DNA of 64,000 nt, taken from Leguminivora glycinivorella. Lineage: Eukaryota; Arthropoda; Insecta; Lepidoptera; Tortricidae. The notes under the pieces are model-generated. The model was not told the origin of the DNA, searched no databases, and saw nothing but the letters and a program-made list of their open reading frames with translations. Of this stretch, positions 41,840-54,802 are shown in pieces. The stretch spans positions 496,001-560,000 of the forward strand of contig NC_062993.1 of the NCBI RefSeq assembly GCF_023078275.1, written 5' to 3'. How positions within the stretch are numbered: position 1 is the stretch's first letter; every line of letters starts with the position of its first letter. The translations under genes were made by a program, and so were the position numbers.

Positions 41840-43689
41840 ACCGTAAGAGTGAGTGAGACAGACACGCACTGTGCTTCAAATTTGCCTCGCCAAAATACGT
41901 TACACACGACTCGAAAGAATACAGTCTTAAGCGCCGCCGCAAGCTTTCATACATATTACGTTGTTGTGATCCAAGCATCTCGTCAAGCTCGATAGGTACT
42001 ATTATTGAGCTAACGACTTGACCAGTTTAACGTGACCTATCGGACTAATTGATTTGTATGACTTTTGTCACTTGTAATAAGGGAGCTCTCTTATACTGGA
42101 CGGTGAAATATTTGTTATCGAAGCGTTTTGAAAACGCGGCGCCCTTGATATGGCCGAGCGAAACACGTGTCGACGACTCGCCGCCCGTTCCCGCTACTAC
42201 TATACTAGCTATACCTACTCTGTGCACGACCTTATTCTGCAGGTAATAACGTTCATATTAAAGCGCAAGTAAGAAAAATATCAATTAAGTAATGAATCTT
42301 ACATATTTGTTGTTTAATTGATTTCGTATAGTACTAAGAATATATTAACGGCAAAATTTACCATCTTTCAATTTAGTTAGGTATTTTTCCTTTCCTAAAA
42401 TTATCAATATTTAAGATTTTGAACAAGCGCCAAAAGTATTGGTATAAGTTTTAATAATTTATCAACACTCGTAATATTATATTCATAATAAATTGCAGGA
42501 TTACGGTTAACAATATTTTCTAGTGAAATACGCCTGAAAATGTGTAACTTACTAAACCTTCTTTATAAATGATAGTTCTGTATGAATTATTTATAAAAAT
42601 TAGATGTTTTTATATGAAATGCAGGTGTCACAACATAATACAAGCACTTTTTCCGGATTACATTTAATACTTTAGTTATAAAATCAAAAAATATTCAAAG
42701 TTCGTTTTTATTTTTTTTTAAATTGAATCAGAACCCTAATTTGATTAATAATTTGTATTTTAACTATCACTAATGATACTTTATACGACAGAAAAAGAAA
42801 ATTACGGTTATCGAATTATGTCCAGGTCAAGCTATTTTTCCTGGTCTACGTGCCTTTACTAGCGGTAGGTGCTATCGCTATGATTCATGACTTGTGTGCT
42901 GGTATTTTTTTGAGAAAATATGGAATTTTTGGGAGTTAGTGCTGTCATTCTGGTGAGTTCTGTTAAGGCAAAACAAGGATATTTAGGCAGCGATTCAGTA
43001 GTGCAATAGTGGAGAATTGACGATGCAGAACCGTGTTTATGACTTGGAATTTTGTCTTGGCTGCCATATGTATACTAGGCTATTAATTCAACACAACAAG
43101 ACGTCTAGTACCTACTTTCTTAACAGCTAAAACTGTTAATCGATTGTTTTGTCGTTAGCTTGGCATAAAAACGGCTGGTGATGTTTATTTTGGATATGAC
43201 ATTAATTTCGGTGTTATTTTGAGCAGGAAATTTAAACTGTAGGTAGCACGAAAAAGTGTCACATCCGAGTTGTTGCTTAAAAATATGACAGATATGGTTC
43301 AAGACCGTGTGCCGGCGATGGCGGGACGACTTGGATCGCTTCCTTAATAATTGACCCGAAACTGCCCAAAATCGGGAAGATTGGAAAAAAGAGGGGGGTA
43401 GACTTTTGTCCAGCAGTGGTACATAACAGGCTCCCGATAAAGATAAAGATATTTTTTATTTGCATTAAGCATTACCACATACAAGATGTTAACAATTACA
43501 TTGGTAAGTAATAATGATGATAAAATTAGCTAATAGCTATATTTTACAGTGAACTTTTAGAACTATCATTTTGCAATCTATGTACTTTTTCAACAACACA
43601 ATGCAATACTTCCTTGACATTTCCAATATATATTTTGAAAGAACAATAGGTATGTGCACATTTACCTTTACTGCTGTTATTGTGCAATA
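41840..43689. other. Unassigned sequence
   Basis: A 66-residue frame (42049-42246) ends near a TGCAG|GTAATA donor-like site and has balanced codon use, but nothing in it is recognisable. 43440-43560 resembles a LINE tail (atattttttatttgcattaa). Confidence 0.35.
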
Positions 43690-44062
43690 CCCTACCCTGG
43701 GTATTTACCCAAAGCCACAATCGCTTACACTTCTTATCTAGCTATCTCTATCGCTTTTCCGTATTGGTGCTAGCCACGATATGCTTTAAACGCTAACGAA
43801 GCGCAAGCGCATGTGCCATTGGCTATAGGTACCCAGCCGGCCTAGCCTAAACAATCGTTGACGCTAGACGCCGATTGAAACGTAGTCTGGCTCTGTCGCG
43901 CCAATAAAGAAGAGAGATAGAGATAGCTACGATAACGATATTACCGAAAGCGCTTGTGCATTTGGCTACATACCCTAGTTCTGACCTTCTGACGCGCCAA
44001 TACAGAAGAGCAGTAGAGATAGCCATATTATCGTAAGCATTGTGTCATTGGCTACAGGTACC
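43690..44062. mobile_element. Diverged gtagccgaatggc-type MITE cluster
   Basis: Repeats gtgccattggctataggtac, gtctggctctgtcgcgccaa, gagatagagatagc and ttggctacaggtaccctg in both orientations: older members of the family at 62784-63086, possibly two overlapping copies. Confidence 0.55.
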
Positions 44063-44714
44063 CTGATTTCGTGTTTCGACATTTGATCGATACGAGAGAG
44101 TTTCGCCATCTGCCCGACTTGTGACGGCATCGTGAGGTGTCGGACCCACGGACCCCTGGGGTCCGGGTTCGGGGCCGGACTTGGGCAATTGTAACATACT
44201 GATTATTTGAGGTGACATTTTATTAAGCGGGTTTCATAAAGAGCTTATATTATTGTATAGGTAGGTATAAATACTATAAATGTATAATTATATGTATGTG
44301 TGTAGTTTTTTGTATTATAACTTTTACATTCTACTTATTCTGTCTGTACTAGGACCCTGCGCCGACTTGAACTTTTGATTTATCCCATGGTTGACTGGTA
44401 GATAATACCTACCACCTGATTAAATCATTATCCACCAAATGTCCTTTTTTATGTGTTTTGTAAAATATAAATATAATTAAATGACAAAACTAGCTTTCAA
44501 TTCGTTTCATAAAACGCAAAGGCCTTTAATTTTGTAGCAGTCACAAATAAAAACACCTGTAACAAAAATAGCCACCGTAATAAAAATAGAGACGAAACGT
44601 AGAACACGTAGATGCGCACGTACTGGGTGTTATACGTGACTGCAAGTGATGCGTCATATTTGTATCACTCATATAATCATATACGAACAATATCTAGGTA
44701 CAATTCTCGTGGAG

Positions 44715-44935
44715 ATTTTACCGTAGTTCTAAATAAATAAATAAATATTATAGGACATTCTTACACAGATTGACTGAGCCCCACAGTAAGCTCAAGATGG
44801 CTTTTGTTGCAGGTACTCAGATAACGATATACATAATATACAAATACTTAAATATATACATAGAAAACATCCATGACTCAGGAACAAATATCTGTGCTCA
44901 CCACACAAATAAATGTACCTTTTATTCCCAAAAGT
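44715..44935 (+). repeat. LINE 3'-tail repeat (aaatattataggacattctt), copy 1
   Basis: Starts after an (AAAT)n run and includes agccccacagtaagctcaag, agaaaacatccatgactcag and ctcaccacacaaataaatg. A truncated second copy (59080-59122) sits in the P450 intron. Confidence 0.6.
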
Positions 44936-45470
44936 GAGATTTTATAAGTAGGTATATTAGTATTTTAGGCCATTCCCCATTTTACACTGCACCCCAAAAT
45001 TTTAGCCGAAACTCAAAAAAATTGAATATAAGGAAAAAAGAAAACCCCTCACGCCCAAATGCATCCCTGCACAATCTAGCCAAACAAGAATGATCCCCAA
45101 AACTGCAGGAATCTGCTAATTATACGGGAAATAATGACCGCTCCTAATTTATGGTCCGCACAGAAATCGCCTTTTAATGGCTTGTCTATGGCCGCAAACC
45201 GTTTTTGTTTTGTTCGATTGTCTATGGTGCTTTGTGGTCACGGTTTATCTTATCTGTGGTACTTATGGGACATTGTTTGACCATAGACAAGTTAATGGTT
45301 TTAATTGTTTTATTATTGGTCGCGTGGCGGTTTTGTAAGGGTTTTAACTGCTTGAGTGGGTTTAAATATGTTCTTAATTTTAGTTTCAATACGGTTTTCA
45401 ATATTGCGGTACAACTTTTGTTGTTGGCAATTTTTAATTGTTACTATTTAAATTACCTGACCTGGACTAT
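44936..45470. other. Unassigned sequence
   Basis: The 89-codon ORF at 45205-45474 is hydrophobic and low-complexity, with no family features. Confidence 0.35.
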
Positions 45471-45474
45471 GTAA

Positions 45475-45603
45475 GTGCGTTTTCACATTATCCGATTCGA
45501 TATCGGATTTAGGATTTCAGTGGCAAAAATCAAAGAGAGCGGCTGAAATTTTTGGGATATCGGTCCTACATCCGATATCGGATCGGATAACGTGGAAACA
45601 CAG
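45475..45603. mobile_element. PIF/Harbinger-like MITE, TAA target duplication, diverged
   Basis: Third member of the 13463-13594 family; TAA at 45472-45474 and 45604-45606. The right end is mutated (gtggaaacacag). Confidence 0.8.
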
Positions 45604-45606
45604 TAA

Positions 45607-48487
45607 AGTAACCCTATTGGTATGGCTCACTGTTTTTACATATTTTAATTGGTGTAAAGGCTATACGCTGAACCGTTTATTATTTTACAACTACTAGGTA
45701 ATTTCAACCGCATAACAAAAATAATTATAAAACTTCATAAATTGATGTTTATCTTCGTTAGAAGCTCCCTTTTAAAAAAACAGCATTCATACCAATATTC
45801 ATAAAGATGTACTAAATCGATAAACGGCCAATAAAAGAAACGCCTAACAAGCTGCTGCTTAAATCTTTTCTTCTGCACAATAAGTCAATAAACCGACGAT
45901 CCAAGTATCAATAAAACTAAATTTTATCACTCCACACAAAAACTACAAAAAGACATCATTCGCAACAAATTGTCATACATCTCAACGTTCCGCGAAGGCG
46001 CTAAAATTATTCCGCAGTTAAAATCAATACCAACTGTCAATTTATTAATAAAAACTACATGCAGTTGGTTTTGTACATTACTGACCCATTCTCAACTTTA
46101 CGCGTATATCGGAACGGTTTTCAATTTTATTGGCGGTAAAGTCTCCCTTGCCGCAGATTATAATAGAATATAGACGTCAAAAGTCAAACGTCCAACGACA
46201 ATGGGCCGTGATTGCTTCGTCCTCATTCAACGATTATTCACGGCCATTATATTCTATTTAGTTCCAAATAACCATTTAATAATAGTTTACGAACGTTCCC
46301 CTTAGCACGCTTATTAACAATACAATAAAATAAATAACAAATAACAGAAAATAAGGGCCACTTTACACCTTCTTGGAAGCTGGCAGTTGCGCGCAGCGTG
46401 AGTCTGAAAAAAGAAAAAATCCTTTTCACTCACATGGCTGTGTTGTCTATTCTTTTGTGACGGTTATCGAATCTATCACATCCCTATGCTGTCGATCATT
46501 ATCTTTTCACCGCAATTCGATCCTTATTTTAGACGAAATAAGAGTATTAACCAAATTTGGGAAGTATATTTTAATGTTGTTGAATTACCGTCTGTATTAC
46601 CAGTATAATGGCGCTTAGATGAAGTGGAAAATGATACAGTCTACGTGTCAATCCCTTTTCACGGTGCTAATATAGAATTAATACTTCGGTGGGAAAAAAA
46701 CCTTGACAAATCATGTTGGCAGTCCGATTTTACGCGGCCGGCGGAACGGCAGATTTTAAAAAGTAAGTATTTATGGTTCGAGGAAGTCGTTCCAAATTCG
46801 AATTTTATTTGAGGTCGAATTTTATGTTTCACACATGACTCGGTTTTGATTGGATAGATTTACGACTAAACGATTTTGTCTAATCTGTACTAGATCGATA
46901 CTTGGCGTGAATATTGATTAGTGTTCCGATCGATTTTAATCGTTTTTACCACGTAGACAATACAGGTTTTAATTGCGTATTTTATCCTTGTACTAATCAG
47001 GAATAATTTGGAAGATTTCTTGGTGATACATAGTAACTAGGTTCTAAAAGCATTGTGTGGCCAAATGACATTTATTGCGCACATTAAAAACCATCTCACA
47101 CGATCAGATCGAGTCAATGTCTCTCTTGACACAATACGTTTTATCATTGTAAAGTCGTGCAAGTCATAAAAAAAGTTTTTTAACCTCGATGTTTGGTAAA
47201 AGTGGCGATGACGCATTGTTAGACATAAACTAGATATCACATTTAATTTTGTCCTGAATTAACTTTTCCTATTTTTTTATTGCGAAGAACATATGCTGGA
47301 TATTTTAACATGAAAAATGAAATACTTATTTGATCAAAATAATTTGACTTATTTCCTAAATTAATCTTTAATTTTTTTTTTCTGAAGAAAGTATTTTTTT
47401 CTATAGCAGGGTAATTACAGATTCTATACAATAAAAAGACAGCATCTTTAGGTGTATTTAAGTAATTTTACTTATGTAGTTTAACAGTATAACAAATCTG
47501 TTTTGATATCATTATTAATATAAATGTACCTATTTAATTTCAAATGCTTAACCTAAAATAACTACACTACACAAAGGCATAATACCAAATTGAATTACAA
47601 CAAAATATAATTTTAATCACCAAAACTAACTTTCTTCCCCAACTGCCGTATCAGTTACAACAACAATGATTGACAGATGCAACTTTTTTTCGCGTTCCAT
47701 TTCCAAATATTTTCGAAACGGCCAATTAAATCGGCCATCTTGTAAAAGAGCCGCTGACGGTCGGCTAATTCGCTAAAATAACAGTTTTTGTAACTAATAG
47801 GGATGGATGATGGATCGCTGGCCGTTTTTGTTGGAATTCGGGACGGTGTGGATTAAAAAAAAACGATTTGTCTATGACTTGGGGGCGGGAAATCTGAGAA
47901 ATGTTGTGCGCTGTTTAGGAATTTAAAACGTTATTAAGAAACCATTTGTTTTAGAATTAATGATAGTTTAATTATTATGTAAGACGTACCAGAAAAAGTA
48001 GCTTATCTGTATTTATAAATATAAAATACGAGTATGTAGAGTTAATGTAAGGTAACACACATTTTAGAAATGTTAAAATTAAATTAACAGTTTTAAAAGT
48101 TTTAATTGGTTTGCAATTGGACTTAAGTTAGAAGTGAAACGTGTCAATTTTAATAGGACAAGAACGTACCTATATGCATTTTTTGGTGATGTTTAGAGGT
48201 CATTATGCAACATAGAAGGAAAACCATTGTTTTTCCACTCCCCAAATTCACCACGGCCGAGGCACGCGTAAACAACTATCGAATGTAACATTCAACTCAC
48301 GCGCAGCGATCAATCTGACCTTATTGCGTTTAGGTGCTTCGGTGCAACAGTGACTGCTTCTGGCCACACACACACACACGTGTCTGGTATATTAGTTATA
48401 GACATTGTTTTTATACAGAAGCGCCTTTGTCAACTCACAGATCATAAATACTTGATTGACGCATTGCCCAAGTAGATCTTGGTCACC
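45607..48487. other. Long unassigned interval
   Basis: About 2.9 kb with no repeat or gene recognised. It is the longest repeat-poor stretch of the window, so it may hold intronic or intergenic host sequence. Confidence 0.35.
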
Positions 48488-48830
48488 AACATAAATAGTT
48501 ATTTGTTATACAAGGGGGCAAAGTTGTATTTTAACACACGAGAAGTAAAATACATTTCCACCCGAGTGTAATACAAAACTTTTCCCCTCACTATAGCGAG
48601 GAAACTACAGCGCAAAAAATGCGTTTATCACTGCTTCCAGTAGTTCCACGGGTGGTAAATCATCTTTATTACTAGATTCACTTACTTTTATCAATTTTAA
48701 AGCAGTTAATGTAACTTTATTCAAGGTCAAATTACTTTACCCACTAGTGGATAAAATGCGTTTTTACCCGCTGGTATTAAAGGACAAAACACGTGTTTCT
48801 GAGCTAGTGAGGGGAAAAGCATTTTACTCG
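48488..48830. repeat. Interspersed repeat (cacgtgtttc / gaggggaaaa), copy 2
   Basis: Matches 33890-34165 through acttttcccctcactatagc, tgcttccagt, ccactagtggataaaatgcg and cacgtgtttc. Confidence 0.65.
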
Positions 48831-48959
48831 CTCCAAAGTGGCCAACTGTCAGCTTTTGCCGATATCGAATTTAAAAAGATCTACCGCCAATCTATCCGAC
48901 CATCGATACTTATACATAAGATATGATGACCAACATGATTAAAATCGCGTAAAAGAATT

Positions 48960-49090
48960 TGGCTATTCCATAGAAATGAGCGCCATCATGACAGTCGAAA
49001 TATGTAAAACAGCCATTTTTTTTTGCGATTTTAGCATTGGTCCCATAATAAAAGTTGTTCATTATGACCTCAAAAGTCACTATTATTCAC
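48960..49090. repeat. Relative of the foldback ends at 54225-54802
   Basis: Contains gcattggtcccataataa, gttgttcattatgacctcaa and aagtcacta, as in the right arm of that element. Confidence 0.55.
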
Positions 49091-49642
49091 TCACTGTCAC
49101 TGGTTTTGAATATAACAAAGAATAAATCGGTTGGATAGATATTATACCGAACACGATCAAGTCTACCGTTAAATAAGTAAATATACTGGCAGTGTCTTAT
49201 CCAACCTTGACATTGGCAGAATCATCAAGAATTTGATGGAGGCCATAACACAAAAATTGAATTGAATTGAAGAATAAATCTAGCATGTTCGATAATACAG
49301 AATTTTTTACACTTTTGGGTACTAAACATATTCAACCACATCTATAGGTAGGTATAATGTACCGATAGATACAAAAATCACAATGCACCAACGCTGATAG
49401 CCCTTTAGGGTAATAATTGCGCGCGCGCAGGAAATGAGCATCGCATTAAAACAGACGCGGCGCGCATGCGTACTGCGGCTTAATGCAGTTGCCATGCGCT
49501 AATCGCGGACCACCTATGACAGAATCGTAGTCATTTTGTTATATTAAGAGGAAATGCGAGCTAACGGATCATCCATATGGATAGGTTAATCATATGTCAA
49601 AATGTTCTCTGAACCAAGCCGATGATATGAGCTCAAATGAGA

Positions 49643-49786
49643 CTAAGGGGCCATTTAGATGGTACGAGAACTCGCAGTTTTATTACATTGCGGTATTTGA
49701 TAGCTGTGCGAAATTGTTGACTTCAATAGCCCGCAATGTAACTGAAATCGCATGCGAGTTCGCACGCCGTCTAAATCAGGCCTTAG
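49643..49786. mobile_element. MITE with ctaagg ends
   Basis: Inverted ends ctaaggggccatttagatgg and ccgtctaaatcaggccttag, with matching acattgcgg/ccgcaatgt inner arms. The 84-codon ORF at 49594-49848 is made almost entirely of this MITE. Confidence 0.7.
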
Positions 49787-49859
49787 GTTACATTCGAGTA
49801 AAGTTAAACTTTGTCACCGAAGGCTGCTGGTGGTGGAAGAATGAATGAATCAGAATGAT

Positions 49860-50830
49860 GGCTGGTGGAGATGGTGGGGTAGGAAGCGAAAGGACTTAGA
49901 AAATTATGTATCTAGAAAATCAGGATTAAGACCCTTAGGTCTTGTTTTTAGTTTCAAACGTCTTTAAAGGCATTCTTATTAGATAAATTTCTTATAATTA
50001 CAAATATACATATTAAGATTTTAATCTCATCTTAGTATGTATCTAACAAGATTATATCAAATAAGAAACAAAACTTACTTTTTAACTTATTATCCATCAA
50101 TAAAAACTACACCACAGGTTCCTAAACCCCTAAATTGACAACAGTGAGACTTAATTTAAAAGTAATATCAACTCAAGTTTAATTTACAGTGATAAAATGA
50201 AATTAATATAGCTACCAGAAAAATCTGACACGACGTTACTGCTCAATAAAAATTATATTTATTCCCCAAACGCCAACACCAAAACTCAATATTCAATGTG
50301 CAGCGTCATAATAAACATTCATTGCAACTGCAAGAACGCTTGGTGTGGTCGCCACACACATGTTCCAACTCAAAAACGACGAAAATCCATACAAATCCCA
50401 TACATTTCAACTACCTTCTAGAAAACTTTAAAAGCTACGCGAGCAACGCACTTTAACATAACTAATATGCGATGTGCGTTTTGAATAATTCAAATAATGA
50501 GTTAAAACAATGTCTTCTAGTATTTTGTTTTATGTGGAGATTCGAAAAAATGCGTTTACGGTAGTTTATGGTTATCGCTTCTGGAAAACAAAAAGGTACT
50601 TATGTTAATTTGGGAGAAACAAGTAGGAGGTAATAAAAAGGGGATAGTTCAAAAACATTTTTTGAAGAATCCAAAGCTATTTTAACGTTGCACCTAGGTG
50701 GATTTTTTCTTAGACTCGATTATGAAAGAGATATCTATATGTACAGTGTTTGACCACAGAAGCGACCAAAAATGTTGTTTAATAACCTTTATGTCTAAAA
50801 TGTAAAAAAAAAATTGCTTTTAGTCATAAG
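49860..50830. other. Unassigned sequence
   Basis: No gene or repeat recognised. Confidence 0.35.
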
Positions 50831-50831
50831 C

Positions 50832-50958
50832 CCGCTCCAGACTATACGCGCGAATCACGGTGCGACGCCGCGAACTCTAGTGTGCATCTTTCTGCGTATC
50901 AAATCCACACTCGCGTTCGCGGCGTCGCGCCGTGATTCGCGCATATAGTCTGGAGCGG
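50832..50958. mobile_element. MITE with ccgctccagactatacgcgc ends
   Basis: 127 bp. The arms extend about 42 bp through cgcgaatcacgg and cgacgccgcgaac. Non-coding. Confidence 0.75.
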
Positions 50959-51089
50959 ATTTTGATTTTAAGTACCTTTTCTAGGCAGTTGTTCTGAACT
51001 TCACCAAAGCATTGACCTCGTTTGTCTTTTGCGCCTGTTAAAAGTTTGTCGGTGTCAAAAATCATGTCATATACAGGATGCCCGGTAAT

Positions 51090-51320
51090 TAATGGACAAC
51101 CTTTTATCCACCAAGAGGGCACCTTATACTGGTCCAGAAAATCGACTTTAAGGTTTAGTAAAAGTCGCCTGGTTTTCGAGATTTTCACACTTTTTAAAAT
51201 TTTAGGTAGTATTAAAATTTTAAAAAGTGTGAAAATCTCGAAAACCAGGCGACAGGCCTTTAACCATCAAGAGGGCACCTTATACTGGTCAAAAAAAGGT
51301 TTAGTAAAAGTCGCCTGGTT
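51090..51320. mobile_element. Hairpin flanked by a partial direct repeat
   Basis: 51165-51253 is a near-perfect palindrome (gtcgcctggttttcgagatt arms). The phrases aagagggcaccttatactgg and ggtttagtaaaagtcgcctg occur on both sides (51113/51268 and 51149/51297), so the hairpin sits within a duplicated unit. Confidence 0.7.
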
Positions 51321-51322
51321 CG

Positions 51323-51446
51323 GTCTTAAAAAATCATAATCTTAAAAAAGATTAGTATGCAACTTGTCAGTTCAAACTGACAGAATTTTCAGATTGAACT
51401 GACAGATTGCATACAAATCTTTTTTAAGACTATGAATTTTTAAGAC
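51323..51446. mobile_element. MITE with gtcttaaaaa ends
   Basis: Inverted: gtcttaaaaaatcataatct on the left and actatgaatttttaagac on the right, with ttgtcagttcaaactgac inner arms. Confidence 0.7.
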
Positions 51447-51704
51447 AGTCTGTGGCATGCCTAACGTATTAACAAAGTATAAATAGGGCTCTTTCTTGTC
51501 CCCTTTAATTTAGGTACTATTTTATACCTTACGTCACCGCGGAGTCAGTCCTCGCACGTCGTCAACGGCGCCGGCGCCGCGCCGTTACACCACGGGGTAG
51601 GAATGGCTAAGTGGAGTGAGGTGGTGGCTAAATTAAGACCATATTTAGGTCGTCTACACATAACCTAACTACATGTATAGCCTGTGTCTTTAGGCTTTTA
51701 AATA

Positions 51705-51950
51705 AACTAGCTTTTGCCCGCGACTTCGCTCGCGTTAAATTCGAAAATTGCAGAATGCTCAATACAAATTTCCACTCCCTATTTTAGGGAAGTCGAGCGT
51801 TAGAATGAGAAAAAAGTAGTGTGTGTTCCTCTCCATCCCTTCAACTATTTTCATTAAAAAAAATCACGTCAATTAGTCGCTCGGTTTGACCGTGAAAGAC
51901 GGACTAACAAACAGACACACACACTCCCATTTATAATATTAATATAGTAT
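51705..51950 (+). repeat. RTE-like tail repeat (ttttgcccgcgacttcgct)
   Basis: Starts actagcttttgcccgcgac, includes ggactaacaaacagacacac, and ends ttataatattaatatagt. Same family as 58095-58275. Confidence 0.65.
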
Positions 51951-52054
51951 ATTCATATAAGTATGTATATCGTCGCTTAGCACTCGTACTACAGGTTTTG
52001 CTTAGTTTGGGGCTAGGTTGATCTGTGTTAGGGCACAGTATATATAAAGAGTAC

Positions 52055-52275
52055 TATCGTACAGTATAGCCACTCCCGCTCCCCGCTGAAAGTGTCCCCC
52101 ACCCGCTCTCGATTACCTTACAGTTACCGCCTGTCTAAAACGCGACCAGTTGACCTGTCATAAACTCACTCATACAAGCAAGGTACGCGTTCACCTACAC
52201 GAGCCTAGACTGTGTGTGTTTGGGAACGCGCCTTTTTCATATATTTGATCGCTAGTGTCCGAGGTGTGGTTAGGG
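52055..52275. repeat. Diverged repeat (cactcccgctccccgctgaaa), copy 1
   Basis: Matches 57378-57590: agtatagccactcccgctcc, ttacagttaccgcctgtc, gtacgcgttcacctacacga, catatatttgatcgc, tagtgtccgaggtgtg. It could be promoter-like or a retroelement 5' or LTR part; unknown. Confidence 0.55.
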
Positions 52276-52594
52276 TGTACCCCAATATTTATTTATATAA
52301 TAATTACTGGGAGCAGCCAGCAAATACATTTTTATTTTATATTTCAGCAATCAAATGCGTTTAATAAATCGGTTAAAACAAGCCTCGTTAAAAATAAATG
52401 ACACAGCTATAAAGCATGCTAAAATAACAGCAATTTAAAGGGAATAAAAACTCACTTGGTCAGAAATTAATTTTGCGCCACTTTAGCCATTATTGCACAC
52501 AATAGCTGTGTTCCTGTAAATGTGCGACACAAATAATAAAAAACAGAATTGCGACTCAAAACATTACGAGCAGTGTTTCATACATTTCTGTCGA

Positions 52595-52940
52595 AGAATA
52601 CAATACAATACTCTTTATTGCACACCTCACATAGTTTACAAGTAATACACAAGAAACAAAAACAAATTAAACAGAGGTAACAAGTAACAACAGGCGGTCT
52701 TATCGCTTAAGAGCGATCTCTTCCAGACAACCTCTGGTGGCTAGATATGACAAGTAGAATTTTAATACAATCAAACAACACAAAACACTCATGCAAATAC
52801 ACATACATAAACAAACATCATTTATGTGTGTACATAGTGTATGTACACACACACACACACAAACATAAGTGATGTGTGTAAATACATACACACACACACA
52901 CATAAGTGATGTGTGTAAATACACACACACATAAATGATG
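52595..52940. repeat. LINE tail plus (CA)n microsatellite
   Basis: 52599-52643 matches the tail at 30607. Then comes gcggtcttatcgcttaagag, then an impure CA array (52800-52935) with gtgatgtgtgtaaatacaca repeated. Confidence 0.6.
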
Positions 52941-52942
52941 AC

Positions 52943-53046
52943 TTATACTGACCGGTATATAGACCGCGATTGCCGTGGGTAATCACGGTCTATATTCCGG
53001 TCAATATAAGTCTAATGAAAATAACCGTGAATCATTCAAAACTCAT
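52943..53046 (+). mobile_element. Hairpin retroposon with a 3' tail and ~12-bp target duplication, copy 2
   Basis: Short form of 31443-31654, without the inner palindrome. Direct repeats ataaatgatgac at 52931-52942 and 53047-53058. Ends ...aatcattcaaaact plus a few bases. Confidence 0.65.
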
Positions 53047-53059
53047 ATAAATGATGACA

Positions 53060-53655
53060 TTTTTATCGTGCTAACTGTCATATTTATTTTATTACTACCC
53101 CCCTTTGCTTATTATTTCACAATTTGCACTTACAACTAGGAAAAAAGAATACGAGTAAGAGTGTAGTTTCTACTCTTATTTGACAAACTAAACAATACAC
53201 TGACATCAAATGATATTGTTTGTTATATAGATCGCACTTTATTTTTGTCGGCAGTTCTTAGGAGTAAGACTTCTTTAGCAACTGACATTCAGAACTCAGT
53301 AAGAGTGATGTAGAAGACATAGCATTTTATATAATATTCAACTCTCTGTCTTCGCATATGACCACGCCACCAACGCCATCTATTAAAATCTTGTGGCACA
53401 ACGTTGACAGAGAACTTTGAGCGCAGAGTTATATCTCTGTTGTTGTTGCTTCTGTGTTACAATCACTTGGTAATAAATAAAGGTTGATTTTTATTAGTTT
53501 GGGTAATGTGCCTAATATTCCCGGTATAGCATACAGCCTTGTTATTAGTTGTTATAATAACTTATAATAAATCATTATAATTGGACTGAAATAATAAATT
53601 AATACCAAAGAAAAAACAGAAAATAGATGTAAATACGTCAAGTGACTAAAAAAAA
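53060..53655. other. Unassigned; possible old LTR fragment
   Basis: 53390-53510 has an LTR-like composition, with gtgttacaatcacttggtaa, an AATAAA signal and a G/T-rich stretch. No second LTR or coding part was found, so this is only a suggestion. Confidence 0.25.
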
Positions 53656-53657
53656 AA

Positions 53658-53881
53658 TTAAGGTACAGCGGGGCAAATCTCGACTGGGGGACAAACGTAA
53701 CTGGTCCATTTTATCCATGTTTTACAATGTTTGCATTGTTAAATAGAGTATCCACCGGTGATACTTATATGTTAGGCGTGTTCAGTGTACATGTAGAACT
53801 CAACAGCATAGTGTACCTAATAATGGAAAAAATTGATTAGTTACAATTGCCCCCAGTCGAGATTCGCCTTGCTGTACCTTA
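53658..53881. mobile_element. MITE with aggtacagcggggcaaatct ends, copy 2
   Basis: Full-length relative of 29063-29280, with both inverted ends and subterminal gttacaattgcccccagtcg. Its middle is in the opposite orientation to copy 1. Confidence 0.75.
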
Positions 53882-54224
53882 TATGTACTTACCTACATAT
53901 ACAAGAATTTAGGTATGATAGAAATAAGAAACGACACCAGATAGATTTTTTAAATAAAATAATAAACAAATTGAGCGAATATATTTTTATTAATTAAAAA
54001 ACAAATGGAAGAAAACATAGTATGATTAATTAAATACCTAAAATCACAGATAAGGCGACATTTTCTAAAGGTGACCATCACTAACTATACAAATCGCTGT
54101 GATATAAAAGTTACACAAGTATCTAACATCAAAAGGGGTAAATAGAAATGCCGGGGTGACATAAACCCAGCCAACGACATTTGCCATTAAATTTCTTAAA
54201 CTTTTTTCATACAAATTGCATCGT

Positions 54225-54802
54225 GAAATAAAAAGGACCGTTTAAAATTTGCATAGTGACTTTTGAGGTCATAATACACAACTTTTATTACGGGACCAAT
54301 GCTGAAATCGCGAAAAAAAATTTGTATGTTCCATAGAAGAGTAGGTATTTCTTTTTTTTTTGCCATTTTTTTATTTTGTTTTTTTTTGGGAATTTTAGGT
54401 CAATTGTACTCAGAATCACTAGTTTTTTAATCTCACTGGAAGACAAAAAGTGTCCCAGAATTTCCATAATATTTTGTTACTTACCTCTTTTGTTACCCCA
54501 TACAACATGTACGGAAAATGGTAACAAAATAAGAAAAAATCGTAGGGGAGAATTTTTTAAACTACTAGGATTGAAAAAGCTAGTGATTCTGAGTAGAAAT
54601 AGCATTTTTTTTTCAAAAATATGACATTTCATAAAAGTGGCAAAAAAAAAGAAATGCTCAGAAATGAGCGGATCAAATGACAGTTGAAATGTATGAAACA
54701 GCCAATTTTTTTGCGATTTCAGCATTGGTCCCGTAATAACAGTTGTTCATTATGACCTCAAAAGTCACTTTGCAAAGTTTGAACGGACCTTTTTATTTCA
54801 CC
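54225..54802. mobile_element. Foldback element with ~100-bp arms
   Basis: Left arm tgaaataaaaaggaccgttt ... gcgaaaaaaa; the right arm is its diverged reverse complement, ending ggacctttttatttcac. The core carries the repeat seen at 10310-10450 (caaaaagtgtcccagaattt). Two small ORFs are incidental. Confidence 0.7.

Noticed and set aside
42049..42246. 66-residue frame ending near TGCAG|GTAATA
   Set aside because: Plausible exon edge and balanced composition, but no convincing acceptor, no homology that I recognise and no phase link to the candidate exon at 41695.
45205..45474. 89-codon hydrophobic ORF
   Set aside because: T-rich sequence gives hydrophobic codons by chance; no family motif.
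49594..49848. 84-codon ORF
   Set aside because: Most of it lies in a MITE with ctaagg inverted ends (49643-49786).
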